Counted from the stretch's first letter, positions 16,713-25,341 are shown. The stretch is 64,000 nucleotides of DNA from Microbacterium salsuginis (GCF_012524205.1 NZ_JABACI010000004.1:62001-126000), one strand, 5' to 3'. A program made the numbers and translations. Notes: a model not told the origin generated them from the sequence alone.

Positions 16713-16761
16713 CGGATGCCCCGGCCCGTGGCCTGCGAGAGGCGCACGGTCGGGGCATCCG
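16713..16761. terminator. Bidirectional hairpin between response regulator and FMN reductase
   Basis: Perfect 11-bp arms CGGATGCCCCG (16713-16723) and CGGGGCATCCG (16751-16761) lie between convergent stops at 16690 and 16774. The stem is the same as that of the hairpin at 36376-36417. Confidence 0.7.
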
Positions 16762-16773
16762 ATCGGGAGGAGG

Positions 16774-17343
16774 TCAGGCAGCGACGGGCACCTGCGCGTA
16801 GCGGTCGACGAGTGCACCGAAGGCCTCGAGGTAGCCGACGAGGAACTCGGCGGTCTGGTCGTTGGTGACCTCACCGGACTCCGCGAACAGTCCCGGGCTC
16901 GCCTGCACGTAGCCCTCGGGCTGGCCGAGTGTCGGGGAGTTGTAGTGGACGAGGATGGCCTTCAGGTGCTGCTGGGCGGCGGCGGTGGCGATGCCACCCT
17001 GAGAGGTGCCGATCACGGCGGTGGGCTTTCCGTTGAAGGACATCCGACCATACGGACGTGCCGACCAGTCGAGGGCGTTCTTGAGCACGCCAGGGATCGA
17101 ACGGCTGTACTCGGGCGTCACGATGATGACGCCGTCGACGTCCTCGATCGCCTGCTTGAAGTCGCGGGCGACCTGGGGGAAGTCTCCGTCATGGTCGGGC
17201 GAGTAGAACGGCAGGTCGGCGATCGGGATCTCGACCAGGCGCGTCCCCGCGGGGGCGAGACGCTCGAGGGCCTTCGCGAGACGACGGTTGATCGAATTCG
17301 ACGAGATGCTGCCGACGATGTAGCCGATGGTCCGGTCGGTCAT
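16774..17343 (-). CDS. NADPH-dependent FMN reductase family protein
   Basis: This 189-residue flavodoxin-fold protein is of the NADPH-dependent FMN reductase family (quinone, azo or chromate reductase-like). The N-terminal GYIVGSISSNSINRRLAKAL binds FMN phosphate. The hallmark TPEYSRSIPGVLKNALDWSA is present, as is the second-site motif GTSQGGIATAA. It is cytoplasmic. I start at ATG 17343 because a strong CTGGAGGA ribosome site precedes it; the frame is open further upstream but without coding character. Convergent with the two-component operon. Confidence 0.93.
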   Translation of the reverse strand: MTDRTIGYIVGSISSNSINRRLAKALERLAPAGTRLVEIPIADLPFYSPDHDGDFPQVARDFKQAIEDVDGVIIVTPEYSRSIPGVLKNALDWSARPYGRMSFNGKPTAVIGTSQGGIATAAAQQHLKAILVHYNSPTLGQPEGYVQASPGLFAESGEVTNDQTAEFLVGYLEAFGALVDRYAQVPVAA

Positions 17344-17363
17344 GTGTTCCTCCAGATAGAAAA

Positions 17364-17380
17364 GGTCCCCGGCGGGGACC
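17364..17380. repeat. Short GC palindrome upstream of FMN reductase
   Basis: GGTCCCC-GGC-GGGGACC forms a perfect 7-bp stem with a 3-base loop, 21 bases upstream of the reductase start. It could be an operator or leader hairpin; no regulator is identifiable. The rest of the gap to the ABC operon (17381-17554) shows no gene. Confidence 0.4.
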
Positions 17381-17513
17381 ACCGTGGACATTCCATTTCC
17401 ATGCAAGAACATGCACATGCGGTCTATTCCCGCGCATGGAACCCCATCCCCTCCCCTGGGCGGAGCAGAGTCCGTCTCCAGGGGGAGGTCCTGTCGGGCA
17501 CGGCTGCCTAGCC

Positions 17514-17539
17514 TGGTCTCGACAGGCTCGACCACCGGG
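17514..17539. repeat. Candidate dispersed intergenic repeat (GGTCTCGACAGGCTCGACCA type)
   Basis: This sequence resembles an intergenic repeat I recall as common in Microbacterium-like genomes (a TTTCGACAGGCTCAACC-type sequence, encoding a VVEPVET-like peptide in spurious frames). Only one copy is seen here, so family membership rests on recall, not on this window. Confidence 0.3.
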
Positions 17540-17554
17540 CGGAGAGGAGACGCG

Positions 17555-18439
17555 ATGCTGCAGCTGAGCGGTATCACCAAGAGCTACGGCGGACGCCGCG
17601 TGCTCGACGACGTGTCGTTCGAGGTGAGGCCGGGGCGCCTGACCGGGTTCGTCGGGGGCAACGGCGCGGGCAAGACCACGACCATGCGGATCGTGCTGGG
17701 GGTGCTCGCTCGCGACGGCGGCACCGTGACGCTCGACGGCACCGAGGTGACGGCATCCGACCGCCGCCGTTTCGGCTACATGCCCGAGGAGCGCGGCCTG
17801 TACCCGAAGATGAAAGTGCTCGAGCACATCGTCTATCTGGCGCGGCTGCACGGATTCTCGAAACCGGATGCCACGGCCCGCGCGACCGCGCTGCTCGAGC
17901 AGCTGGGGCTCGGCGAGCGCCTCGAAGACAACGTCGAGACCCTGTCGCTGGGCAACCAGCAGCGCGCCCAGATCGCAGCCGCACTCGTGCACGATCCCCA
18001 GGTGCTGATCCTGGACGAGCCGTTCTCGGGCCTGGATCCCCTCGCGGTGGACGTGGTGGCCGGCGTGCTGCAGCAGCGCGCGGCGGAGGGCGTCGCGGTG
18101 CTCTTCTCCTCGCACCAGCTCGACGTGGTCGAGCGCCTGTGCGACGACCTCGTCATCATCGCCGGCGGCACGATCCGCGCGGCCGGCCCCCGCGACGCGC
18201 TGCGCGCGCAGCACTCGACGCGCCGGTTCGAGCTCGTCTCTGCCGGCGACGCCGGCTGGCTGCGCACCGAGCCGGGCGTGGACGTGCTCGACTTCGACGG
18301 CGGCTACGCGGTGTTCGACGCCGACAGCGACGAGACCGCCCAGCGCGTCCTGCGCCGGGCCGTCGCGCAGGGCGACGTCGCGAGCTTCGCGCCGCAGCAT
18401 CCCACCCTCGCCCAGATCTTCAAGGAGGTGATCCAGTGA
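17555..18439 (+). CDS. ABC transporter ATP-binding protein (NatA-like exporter)
   Basis: This 294-residue nucleotide-binding subunit has Walker A GGNGAGKTT, signature LSLGNQQR, Walker B LILDEPFSGLDP, and an H-loop His in SSHQLDVVE. The C-terminal DUF4162-like extension (residues about 215-290) is typical of NatA/ABC-2 drug or ion exporters. ATG 17555 (MLQLSGITKSYGG) follows AGAGGAG; the open frame upstream contains the candidate dispersed repeat and looks non-coding. The stop overlaps the permease start (GTGA), so the two form a transporter. Confidence 0.95.
   Translation: MLQLSGITKSYGGRRVLDDVSFEVRPGRLTGFVGGNGAGKTTTMRIVLGVLARDGGTVTLDGTEVTASDRRRFGYMPEERGLYPKMKVLEHIVYLARLHGFSKPDATARATALLEQLGLGERLEDNVETLSLGNQQRAQIAAALVHDPQVLILDEPFSGLDPLAVDVVAGVLQQRAAEGVAVLFSSHQLDVVERLCDDLVIIAGGTIRAAGPRDALRAQHSTRRFELVSAGDAGWLRTEPGVDVLDFDGGYAVFDADSDETAQRVLRRAVAQGDVASFAPQHPTLAQIFKEVIQ
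18422..18434 (+). promoter_or_regulatory. Extended Shine-Dalgarno for the ABC permease
   Basis: AAGGAGGTGATCC matches the full 3' end of bacterial 16S rRNA (anti-SD GGATCACCTCCTT). GGAGG lies seven bases before the GTG at 18436 and is encoded within the last codons of the ATPase gene. It fixes the start choice. Confidence 0.8.
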
Positions 18440-19551
18440 GCACCACGACCACCACGCGCACGCCGGCGGTCAGCGCCCCGAGCTTCGCGCAGAGCACGTG
18501 GCTCGTCGCCGAGCGCGAGATCGGCACGAAGCTGCGCAGCAAGTCGTTCCTCATCTCGTTCGCCATCTTGTTCGCGCTCGCGCTCGCGGGTGTCATCTGG
18601 GCAGGCTTCGCGGCGAGCGACACCTCGGGCACGCCCGTCGCGGTGACCTCGGACGCGCAGGAGCTTCTGCCTTCCACGGCCGGCCTGGACATCACTGAGG
18701 TCGCCGATCGTGCCGATGCCGTGGAGCTCGTCACGGCGGGCGATGTCGACGTCGCCATCGTGGGAGACACCTCCTCGCCCACCGGCTTCACCGTCATCGC
18801 CGAGAGCGACGTCTCGTCGTCGCTGCTGCTTGGTCTGTCCGTGCCACCGACCGTCGAGTTGCTGGACCCCTCTGGCGCATGGAACGTCCTGGGCTATGTC
18901 GTCGCGATCGCCTTCGGCGGGATCTTCTTCTTCGCAGCGCAGACCTTCGGTCTGACGATCGCCCAGAGCGTCGTCGAGGAGAAGCAGACCCGCGTGGTCG
19001 AGCTGCTCATCTCGGCCATCCCGACGCGGGCATTGCTGGCGGGCAAGGTCATCGGCAATACCGTGCTCGCGATGGGCCAGATCCTCATCCTCGCCGCGAT
19101 CGTCGTCGTCGGTTTGACGATCACCGGGCAGGCCGAGCTTCTTCAGGGGGTCGGCGCCCCCATCGCATGGTTCGCGATCTTCTTCCTGCTCGGCTTCATC
19201 CTGCTCTCGGCGCTCTTCGCCGCTGCAGCGGCGATGGTGTCGCGCCAGGAGGACATCGGCTCCACGACGTCGCCCCTGCTCCTGCTCGTCATGGCGCCGT
19301 ACTTCATCGTGATCTTCTTCTGGAACAACCCCGTCGTGCTCACCGTGATGTCGTACGTGCCGTTCTCGGCACCCGTGGGCATGCCGATGCGCATGTTCCT
19401 CGGTCAGGCGCAGTGGTGGGAGCCGCTGCTCTCGCTCGTGATCCTCGCTGCCACGTGCGTCGCGGCGATCCTGGTGGGCGCGCGCATCTACGAGAACTCG
19501 CTGCTTCGCATGGGCGCCCGCGTGAAGCTCACAGAGGCGCTGGCCCGCTGA
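18436..19551 (+). CDS. ABC transporter permease (NatB/ABC-2 type)
   Basis: This 371-residue ABC-2 permease has a cytoplasmic N-terminus, one membrane span (FLISFAILFALALAGVIWAG) and a large extracytoplasmic domain (residues about 50-150, rich in Asp, Val and Thr). At least five C-terminal spans carry the EEKQTRVVELLISAIPTRAL motif typical of NatB. GTG at 18436 is preceded by an unusually complete ribosome site. With the ATPase it probably exports Na+, drugs or an antimicrobial; the substrate is not decidable. A palindromic element begins five bases after its stop. Confidence 0.93.
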   Translation: MSTTTTTRTPAVSAPSFAQSTWLVAEREIGTKLRSKSFLISFAILFALALAGVIWAGFAASDTSGTPVAVTSDAQELLPSTAGLDITEVADRADAVELVTAGDVDVAIVGDTSSPTGFTVIAESDVSSSLLLGLSVPPTVELLDPSGAWNVLGYVVAIAFGGIFFFAAQTFGLTIAQSVVEEKQTRVVELLISAIPTRALLAGKVIGNTVLAMGQILILAAIVVVGLTITGQAELLQGVGAPIAWFAIFFLLGFILLSALFAAAAAMVSRQEDIGSTTSPLLLLVMAPYFIVIFFWNNPVVLTVMSYVPFSAPVGMPMRMFLGQAQWWEPLLSLVILAATCVAAILVGARIYENSLLRMGARVKLTEALAR

Positions 19552-19555
19552 CAGC

Positions 19556-19613
19556 CGTTTCGAATCGCGCACTTTGCAGTCTTCGGCCCCAGGTCGTGCA
19601 AAGTGCGCGATTC
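19556..19613. repeat. Dispersed palindromic element, copy 2
   Basis: The left side CGTTTCGAATCGCGCACTTT begins at 19556, as in copy 1. The perfect stem is GAATCGCGCACTTTGCA (19562-19578) with TGCAAAGTGCGCGATTC (19597-19613) and an 18-base loop. The right arm is cut: the outer CGAAACG present in copy 1 is replaced by CAGCGCC. It lies five bases after the ABC permease stop. Confidence 0.85.
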
Positions 19614-19631
19614 CAGCGCCGGCGGGATTCG

Positions 19632-19670
19632 GACGTCGCATCGACAGCGCGAGATGCGGCGTCGATTTTC
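19632..19670 (+). terminator. Intrinsic terminator after the ABC operon
   Basis: GACGTCGCATC (19632-19642) pairs with GATGCGGCGTC (19653-19663; one mismatch) and is followed by GATTTTCC, a T-rich tract. It is one of few hairpins here with a T-run. Confidence 0.6.
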
Positions 19671-19708
19671 CGCCAGCGCTCGACGTGCGCCATCGACAGC
19701 CTGAGAGC

Positions 19709-20929
19709 ATGCCAACAGTGCGACTCAAGCTCCCCGGTTCGTTTTTTCGAGTCGGATGGTCCAGCGTTCTCGTCCAATTCGCGGAGCAGATCGCGCTCAC
19801 CGCGGCGCCCCTTGTCGCCGTCCTCCTCTTCGCGTCGACACCCACGGAGACAGCACTCCTGCAGGTGGCGCACACCCTGCCGTTCCTGCTCTTCGCCATC
19901 CCCGTCGGCCTCATCGTGGACAGGACCGCTCACAAGACGGTGCTGATCGTCTCGGAATCACTGCGCGCCGTCACATTGGGCGTTGTTGTCGTGCTCCTCG
20001 CCCTCGACGCGCTCACCTTTCCCGCGCTCGTCGTCATCGGATTCGTCGGCGCCATCGGGACCGTGGCCTTCAGCGTCACCGCTCCCGCAGTGGTGCCCCA
20101 ATTGGTCGCACGCGACCAGTTCACTCAGGCGAATCGGTGGCTCGAGCTCGGGCGCAGTGCGGCGTTCATCGGCGGACCAGCGGTCGCCGGTCTGCTGGTG
20201 TCCTGGACCGGAGCCCCGGGGTCCTTCGTCGCAGCGGCGGCCCTCTGCGTGTTCGGCGTGCTCTTGCTCATGCGCTTGCACCTGCGCCGAGAACCGGCGG
20301 CCGATGCTCGCCCGGTGCTTCGAGCGCTCAGAGAGGGTGCCGGCTTCGCGTGGTCGAATGCTCTGCTCAGACCGATCATCGTCACCTCGTTCGCATTCAA
20401 CGTCGGCTGGTTCGCCGTTCAAGCCGTGTTCATCGTCTACGCGATCGACAACCTCGCCATGGGATCCGAGGGAGTGGGTGTGACCCTTGCCGTCTACGGG
20501 CTGGGGATGGTGATCGGGGCAGGCCTCGCGCCGGCGATCACACGGCGGCTCCTGGTCGGCCGGGCAACCCTGCTGGGGCCGGTCTGCGGGTTCGCCGCTT
20601 CCGCGGCGCTGACTCTCACACTCCTCAGCCCGACACCAGTCCTCGCCGGACTGGCCTACTTCCTGCTGGGGCTCGGCCCGACCATCTGGGCCATCACGAC
20701 GACGTCCATCCGTCAGGCGGTCACTCCGATGCACATGCTGGGCCGCGTTTCCTCGCTCCTCGTGATGGCGTCCTACGGTGCTCGACCGTTCGGCGCCGCC
20801 CTTGCGGCAGTGGCGAGCGCGCTCTGGGGCAGCGCCGGGGCACTACTCCTCGCAACGGTTCTCTTCGCCGCACAGTTGGCCTATGTGGCGCGGTCGCAGC
20901 TGGTGCGTCTTCACGCACTGCCCGTGTGA
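19709..20929 (+). CDS. MFS transporter (drug-exporter-like, DHA3 type)
   Basis: This 406-residue major facilitator has about 12 membrane segments. It begins MPTVRLKLPGSFFRVGWSSV and has the TM2-3 loop motif GLIVDRTAHKTVLI (variant of the MFS A motif) and the TM5 region GRSAAFIGGPAVAGLL. Architecture fits the MefA/EntS-like DHA3 exporters for macrolides, siderophores or antibiotics. ATG 19709 was chosen because upstream in-frame sequence is the palindromic element and the terminator. Third-position GC looks slightly lower than in neighbours (more TC-ending and A-containing codons by eye), so recent transfer is possible but not shown. Confidence 0.9.
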   Translation: MPTVRLKLPGSFFRVGWSSVLVQFAEQIALTAAPLVAVLLFASTPTETALLQVAHTLPFLLFAIPVGLIVDRTAHKTVLIVSESLRAVTLGVVVVLLALDALTFPALVVIGFVGAIGTVAFSVTAPAVVPQLVARDQFTQANRWLELGRSAAFIGGPAVAGLLVSWTGAPGSFVAAAALCVFGVLLLMRLHLRREPAADARPVLRALREGAGFAWSNALLRPIIVTSFAFNVGWFAVQAVFIVYAIDNLAMGSEGVGVTLAVYGLGMVIGAGLAPAITRRLLVGRATLLGPVCGFAASAALTLTLLSPTPVLAGLAYFLLGLGPTIWAITTTSIRQAVTPMHMLGRVSSLLVMASYGARPFGAALAAVASALWGSAGALLLATVLFAAQLAYVARSQLVRLHALPV

Positions 20930-20952
20930 ACAAACGGACGATCGCGGACGCC

Positions 20953-22743
20953 TCAGTTCCGGGCCGCGGCTCGCCCCGCGTGCCCGCCGAGCGCGTCTGC
21001 CGCGCGCACGAGCGCGAGGTGGGTCAGCGCCTGCGGAGTGTTGCCGGCGTGACGGCCCGCTTCGACGTCGTACTCCTCCGACAGCAGGCCGAGGTCGTTG
21101 GCCAGCGAGCACAGGCGGTCCATGAGCGCACCGGCGTCGTCGGCGCGGCCGCTGCTCGCGTACTGTTCGACCAGCCAGAACGAGCAGGCGAGGAACGGAT
21201 GCTCGCCGCCGGACAGGCCGTCGACATCCGACTCGGTGCGATACCGCCGCACCAGCCCGTCACGCATCAGGGTGCGCTCGATCTCGGCCACGGTGCCCAG
21301 CATGCGCGGATCGTCGTACGCGCAGAAGCCCACCTGCGAGATCAGCAGCAATGACGCGTCGACCTCGGTCGAGCCGTAGTGCTGCACGAAATGCCCGCGC
21401 TCGGCGTCGTAGCCCTCGCTCTCGACCTCGGCGCGGATGCGGTCGCGCATCTTCTCCCACGTCTCGGCGTCGCCCTCGAGCCCGTACTCCCGCACCGCCC
21501 GCACGCCTCGGTCCAACGCGGCCCAGATCATCACGCGGGAGTGCGTGAACATGCGCTCCTCGGCGCGGATCTCCCAGATGCCGTGATCGGGCCGGTCGAT
21601 CCACTCGATCACCTGCGTGAGCAGCGCACGCTGCAGCGGCCACGAGAACGAGTCCTCTTCGACTCCCGCCGCACGTGTCGCCTCGAGGGCGACCATGACC
21701 TCGCCGATCACATCGGCTTGGTACTGGTCGACCGCGCCGTTGCCGATCCGCACCGGCGAGGCTCCCTCGTAGCCGGGAAGGCTCGTGATCTCACGCTCGG
21801 CGAGGTCGCGCTCACCGGCGATGCCGTACATGATCTGCACGTCCGCGGGGTCACCGGCGATCGCGCGCAGCAGCCACCCCCGCCACCGCTCGGCGGCGAG
21901 CGTGAAGCCGTGCTCGAGCAGAGTCTCGAGCGTGAGCGCGGCATCCCGCAGCCATACGTACCGGTAGTCCCAGTTGCGCGAGCCGCCGAAGTCCTCGGGA
22001 AGAGACGTGGTCGCCGCCGCCACGATGCCGCCGGTGCTCTCGTGTGTGAGCGCCCGCAGCACCAGCAGCGACCGCACGACCGAGTCGTGGTGCGGTCCGT
22101 GATGATGGATGCGGTCGGCCCAGTCCTGCCACCACGCGCGGGTCGCGGCGAGCGAGCGGTCCACGTCCAGCGGCTCGGGCACCTCATGGTGCGACTTGAA
22201 CCACGTGAGCGACAGGTCGACGACCTCACCGGCACCGACGGGAATCCGCGCCTGATGGGCGTGATCGATCGGACGAAGGGGCGCACCCCGCAGCACGAGG
22301 GCGTGGGGTCCGGCGATCGCGAGGCCGGTCAGCGGCACCCCCGGCACCTGGCGAACCCACGGGATCGCACGCGCATAGTCGAAGCGCAGGCGCACCGTAT
22401 CGGTGAAATCGACCGTGCCCGAGATCCCGACGATCCGGCGCACGATGTCGACGCGATTGCCGTCGATCGGCATGAAGTCGTGCACCTCGGCGACACCCTC
22501 GGCGGTCTCCCATCGCGTGACGAGGATGAACGTGTCGCCGTCGTAGCGCCGGGTGCTCGTCGCCTGCGGGTCGCTCGCGCGCAGGCTCCAGCATCCGTGA
22601 TTCTCATCTCCGAGCAACGCCCCGAAGACCGAGGGCGAGTCGAAGCGCGGCACGCAGAACCAGTCGATGCTCCCCTCCCGCGACACGAGCGCCGCGGTGC
22701 GGCAGCTGCTGAGAAGGGCGTAGTCCTCTATGGGTGACGGCAT
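20953..22743 (-). CDS. Glycoside hydrolase family 15 protein (glucoamylase or trehalase)
   Basis: This 596-residue cytoplasmic enzyme is of the GH15 family, (alpha/alpha)6 barrel. It has the N-terminal domain (SPIEDYALLSSCRTAALVSR, EGSIDWFCVPRFDSPSVFGA) typical of bacterial GH15, the barrel motif NWDYRYVWLRDAALTLETLL, and the C-terminal SEEYDVEAGRHAGNTPQAL, which carries the catalytic-base region. Length matches the family (about 600). ATG 22743 was chosen: CACAAT lies seven bases upstream, and a longer frame runs through the palindromic element into zwf. In actinobacteria such enzymes act on trehalose or maltodextrin; which one cannot be told. Divergent from zwf. Confidence 0.92.
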   Translation of the reverse strand: MPSPIEDYALLSSCRTAALVSREGSIDWFCVPRFDSPSVFGALLGDENHGCWSLRASDPQATSTRRYDGDTFILVTRWETAEGVAEVHDFMPIDGNRVDIVRRIVGISGTVDFTDTVRLRFDYARAIPWVRQVPGVPLTGLAIAGPHALVLRGAPLRPIDHAHQARIPVGAGEVVDLSLTWFKSHHEVPEPLDVDRSLAATRAWWQDWADRIHHHGPHHDSVVRSLLVLRALTHESTGGIVAAATTSLPEDFGGSRNWDYRYVWLRDAALTLETLLEHGFTLAAERWRGWLLRAIAGDPADVQIMYGIAGERDLAEREITSLPGYEGASPVRIGNGAVDQYQADVIGEVMVALEATRAAGVEEDSFSWPLQRALLTQVIEWIDRPDHGIWEIRAEERMFTHSRVMIWAALDRGVRAVREYGLEGDAETWEKMRDRIRAEVESEGYDAERGHFVQHYGSTEVDASLLLISQVGFCAYDDPRMLGTVAEIERTLMRDGLVRRYRTESDVDGLSGGEHPFLACSFWLVEQYASSGRADDAGALMDRLCSLANDLGLLSEEYDVEAGRHAGNTPQALTHLALVRAADALGGHAGRAAARN

Positions 22744-22797
22744 CGTCCCGATTGTGGCAAACCCGCGCACCGAAGGACAGCAGCCGGCAGACATCCG

Positions 22798-22860
22798 CTT
22801 CGAATCGCGCACTTTGCAGGCTTCGACCCCGAATACCCGCGAAGTGAGCGATTCGAAACG
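22798..22860. repeat. Dispersed palindromic element, copy 3
   Basis: Left arm CTTCGAATCGCGCACTTTGC begins at 22798. The right arm AAGTGAGCGATTCGAA (22843-22858) pairs with one mismatch. Loop-side sequence CAGGCTTCGACCCC matches the loops of copies 1 and 2. It lies in the divergent region between GH15 and zwf, 23 bases before the zwf start. Confidence 0.8.
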
Positions 22861-22882
22861 ACGCCCCGGTAGGTTGGGCGGC

Positions 22883-24250
22883 ATGGCGACCGAGACCACG
22901 CTTCTGATCCTGGGCGCCACGGGCGACCTCACCTCGCGGCTGCTGCTGCCCGCGCTCGGGCAGCTGCTGACTCTCGAACCCGACCGGCAGGTCCGCCTAC
23001 GCGGCTCGGGTATGGAGGACTGGGACGACGCCCGGTGGCGCGAGACGGTGCGCACCGCGTTCGCCTCGGGCGGCTTCGAGGAGGCGTTCGACCGGGTCTC
23101 AGAGACCACGTACGAGCAGGCCGACATCACCGCGCCGGCCGACCTCACCCGTCTGCTGTCCGATCCCGGCGCGCGCATCGCGCTGTATTTCGCCGTGCCG
23201 CCGGCGGTCGCCGCGGCGGCGTGCGAGGCGCTGGCCGGCGTCACGATCCCCGACGGCACGGTGCTCGCCCTGGAGAAGCCGTTCGGCGTCGACGAGGCCA
23301 GCGCACGAAAGCTCAACGAGACCGTCGCACGGCTCGTGCCCGAGGAGCAGGTGTTCCGCGTCGATCACTTCCTCGGCAGGTCGACCCTGCTCAACGTGCT
23401 GGGCGTGCGGTTCGCGAACCGCGTGTTCGCCCCGGTGTGGTCGGCCGAGCACATCGAGTCCGTCGTGATCCGCTATGACGAGACCCTCGGACTCGAAGGG
23501 CGCGCCGGGTACTACGACCGGGCCGGGGCGCTGGTGGACATGATCCAGAGCCACCTCCTGCAGGTGATGGCGGTGCTCACGATGGAGCCCCCGGCAACGC
23601 TGCACGAGCGCGATCTGCGCGATGCGACGGGCGCGGTCCTGCGCGCGACGCACGTGTGGGGCGACGACCCCGTGGCCTCGTCGCGACGGGCGCGCTACAC
23701 GGCTGGAACCGTCGGCGACCGCGAGCTGCCGGCGTACACCGACGAGCCCGGCGTCGACCCGGCGCGCGGCACCGAGACGCTCGCCGAGCTGACATGCGAG
23801 GTGCGCACCGACCGCTGGGCGGGCGTTCCCATCACGTTGCGCTCGGGCAAGGCGCTCGCCGGCAAGGACGGCGAGATCGTCCTCACGTTCCGCCCCGTCA
23901 ACCACGTGCCGGCCGGTCTCACCGGCCTCGCGCCGGGGTCGGTGCTGCGCTTCTCGCTCGGTCCGGACCGCATGGAGCTCGAGCTCAACGTCAACGGCGG
24001 CGACGACCCGTTCGAGCTCGAGCGCGCGATCCTCGAGGCCGACCTCGGCGCCGGCGCCCTCAAGGCGTACGGCGAGGTGCTGTCGGGCATCCTCGATGCC
24101 GACGCCGCGCTGTCGGTGCGCGGCGACGCCGCCGAGCAGTCCTGGCGGATCGTCGACCCGGTGCTCGCCGCGTGGCGCGCCGGCGACGTGCCGCTGGACG
24201 AGTACCCGGCGGGCACCCTCGGGCCGGACGGGTGGCCGCGCCTGCCGTGA
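22883..24250 (+). CDS. zwf: Glucose-6-phosphate dehydrogenase
   Basis: This 455-residue NAD(P)-dependent enzyme oxidises glucose-6-phosphate to 6-phosphogluconolactone. The N-terminal Rossmann motif is GATGDLTSR; the substrate region is LEKPFGVDEASARKLN; the active-site motif is RVDHFLGRS (usual form RIDHYLGKE; the catalytic His is kept, while Tyr-Phe and Lys-Arg differ); the C-terminus has TLRSGKALAGKDGEIVL. It is shorter than the usual 480-510 residues and stands alone, without the tkt/tal/opcA/pgl genes that accompany the main actinobacterial zwf. It may therefore be a second, divergent paralog. ATG 22883 chosen; upstream frame is the repeat. Confidence 0.88.
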   Translation: MATETTLLILGATGDLTSRLLLPALGQLLTLEPDRQVRLRGSGMEDWDDARWRETVRTAFASGGFEEAFDRVSETTYEQADITAPADLTRLLSDPGARIALYFAVPPAVAAAACEALAGVTIPDGTVLALEKPFGVDEASARKLNETVARLVPEEQVFRVDHFLGRSTLLNVLGVRFANRVFAPVWSAEHIESVVIRYDETLGLEGRAGYYDRAGALVDMIQSHLLQVMAVLTMEPPATLHERDLRDATGAVLRATHVWGDDPVASSRRARYTAGTVGDRELPAYTDEPGVDPARGTETLAELTCEVRTDRWAGVPITLRSGKALAGKDGEIVLTFRPVNHVPAGLTGLAPGSVLRFSLGPDRMELELNVNGGDDPFELERAILEADLGAGALKAYGEVLSGILDADAALSVRGDAAEQSWRIVDPVLAAWRAGDVPLDEYPAGTLGPDGWPRLP

Positions 24251-24277
24251 GCTGCGCCCTCACCCGGAGGGGTCGGG

Positions 24278-24676
24278 TCAGCCCGAGACAGGTCCGCCCG
24301 ACATCACCGAGATAACGTTGCCCGCGGGGTCGGTGAACCACGCGATGTCGGGCCCTCCCTCGAAGCCGCGCGAGATCCCCTTCTGGTCGGTGCCGTAGTC
24401 CGGATCACTGTAGATCTTGGTCACTACTCCGCGGGAGTTGAGGTCGTCGACGGCAGCCTCGACGTCGTCGACCGCGAAGTTCAGCACAGTGAAGACGGCG
24501 GGCTCATGGTCGGGCTTGGGGTACACGAAGATGTCGCCGCCTCCGGGCAGCGCGATCGTGAAGCCGCCCACGTCGTCCACGGTGACGGCGAGTCCGAGGG
24601 TGTCGCGGTAGAAGGTCATGGCCTCGTCGACGTCGGGTACGGCGAAGCTCGAGAACGGCCGGTCTGGTGAGAACAT
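24278..24676 (-). CDS. VOC (glyoxalase/bleomycin-resistance fold) family protein
   Basis: This 132-residue single-domain vicinal-oxygen-chelate protein is made of two beta-alpha-beta3 halves: FSSFAVPDVDEAMTFYRDTL and VFTVLNFAVDDVEAAVDDLN. The C-terminal DPAGNVISVM is the classic glyoxalase-fold ending. The GGRDIF-type metal ligands are not fully evident, so enzymatic class (dioxygenase, lyase or binding protein) stays open. ATG 24676 follows TTGGAGGCGGAC, a good ribosome site; a TTG at 24688 is less likely. It converges with zwf. Confidence 0.9.
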   Translation of the reverse strand: MFSPDRPFSSFAVPDVDEAMTFYRDTLGLAVTVDDVGGFTIALPGGGDIFVYPKPDHEPAVFTVLNFAVDDVEAAVDDLNSRGVVTKIYSDPDYGTDQKGISRGFEGGPDIAWFTDPAGNVISVMSGGPVSG

Positions 24677-24804
24677 GTCCGCCTCCAATGGTCGGTGTCG
24701 GGATCAACCATCCTCCTGGGCGAGGAGCGTGTCCAGGGCGTCGCGCGCAGCCGTCCGATCCGCAGGCGTTCGTCGGAGGTCGGCTCGGTCCGGTGACGGG
24801 CCGC

Positions 24805-25341
24805 TCAGCGTCCGGCAGGTGGATTGTGGTCGGGGTGGAACGCGAAGAAGAGCGAGTACGTCTCGCCGTCGGCATCCGGCCCGCGTTCCTTGAACTCCTG
24901 GGCGAGGTCGTAGAGCCGCTGCTGCAGCTCGGCCTTGTGCTCGTCGTTGAGCTTCAGCCCCAGCCACGTCGTGTCGAGGTCCTCGTCGTCGAGGCCCTCG
25001 ATCTGCTGCAGGAAGGTCTCGACGAGCACCGCACTTCCGCGGGGCATCGACGTGCGCCACGAGAGGCCGGTGGCCCGGTACGGCACCTCGCGCGCCCCCT
25101 GTGCGCCGGCGCGCTCGGCCTCGGCGGCGAGGTAGCCGGTCGAGACGAGGGTGCGCACGTGGTGGAGCATCGTGCCGGGGTTCACGCCGAGAAGCTCGGC
25201 GAGCTCTTTGTTGGTGCGCGATTCGAACGCGCACAGCCGCAGCACGCGCAGCCGCAGCGGCGAACTGAGCGCCTTCATGCGTGCTTCGGCCTCGGGATCG
25301 CCGGGGCGGAGCTCGATGCGCTCCTCGTGAGACTTCCCCAT
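24805..25341 (-). CDS. ArsR-type winged-helix transcriptional regulator
   Basis: This 178-residue regulator has an N-terminal winged helix (ARMKALSSPLRLRVLRLCAF; recognition part NKELAELLGVNPGTMLHHVR) like ArsR/DUF5937-type repressors. An acidic alpha-helical C-terminal part (residues 110-178, FLQQIEGLDDEDLDTTWLGL) may bind ligand or dimerise. ATG 25341 is six bases after TAGGCT on the minus strand. It is divergent from an MFS exporter, and two copies of an ATTGACA-type palindrome lie between them, a typical repressor/exporter pair. Confidence 0.9.
   Translation of the reverse strand: MGKSHEERIELRPGDPEAEARMKALSSPLRLRVLRLCAFESRTNKELAELLGVNPGTMLHHVRTLVSTGYLAAEAERAGAQGAREVPYRATGLSWRTSMPRGSAVLVETFLQQIEGLDDEDLDTTWLGLKLNDEHKAELQQRLYDLAQEFKERGPDADGETYSLFFAFHPDHNPPAGR

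Noticed and set aside
19709..20929. Recently acquired MFS gene
   Set aside because: Codon use looks slightly different by eye, but no flanking mobility signals and no computed composition test; not claimed.
22730..22882. 51-codon N-terminal extension of zwf
   Set aside because: It runs through the palindromic element; the Rossmann fold starts right after ATG 22883.
24704..24804. Possible gene remnant after the ArsR-type gene (frame ending ALDTLLAQEDG)
   Set aside because: Short, no start or ribosome site and no recognised family; could be chance open frame in GC-rich DNA.
25214..25227. Fourth copy of the palindromic element (14-base match to the arm)
   Set aside because: Only one arm matches, no inverted partner or loop, and it encodes ordinary residues (FESRT) of the ArsR-type HTH.
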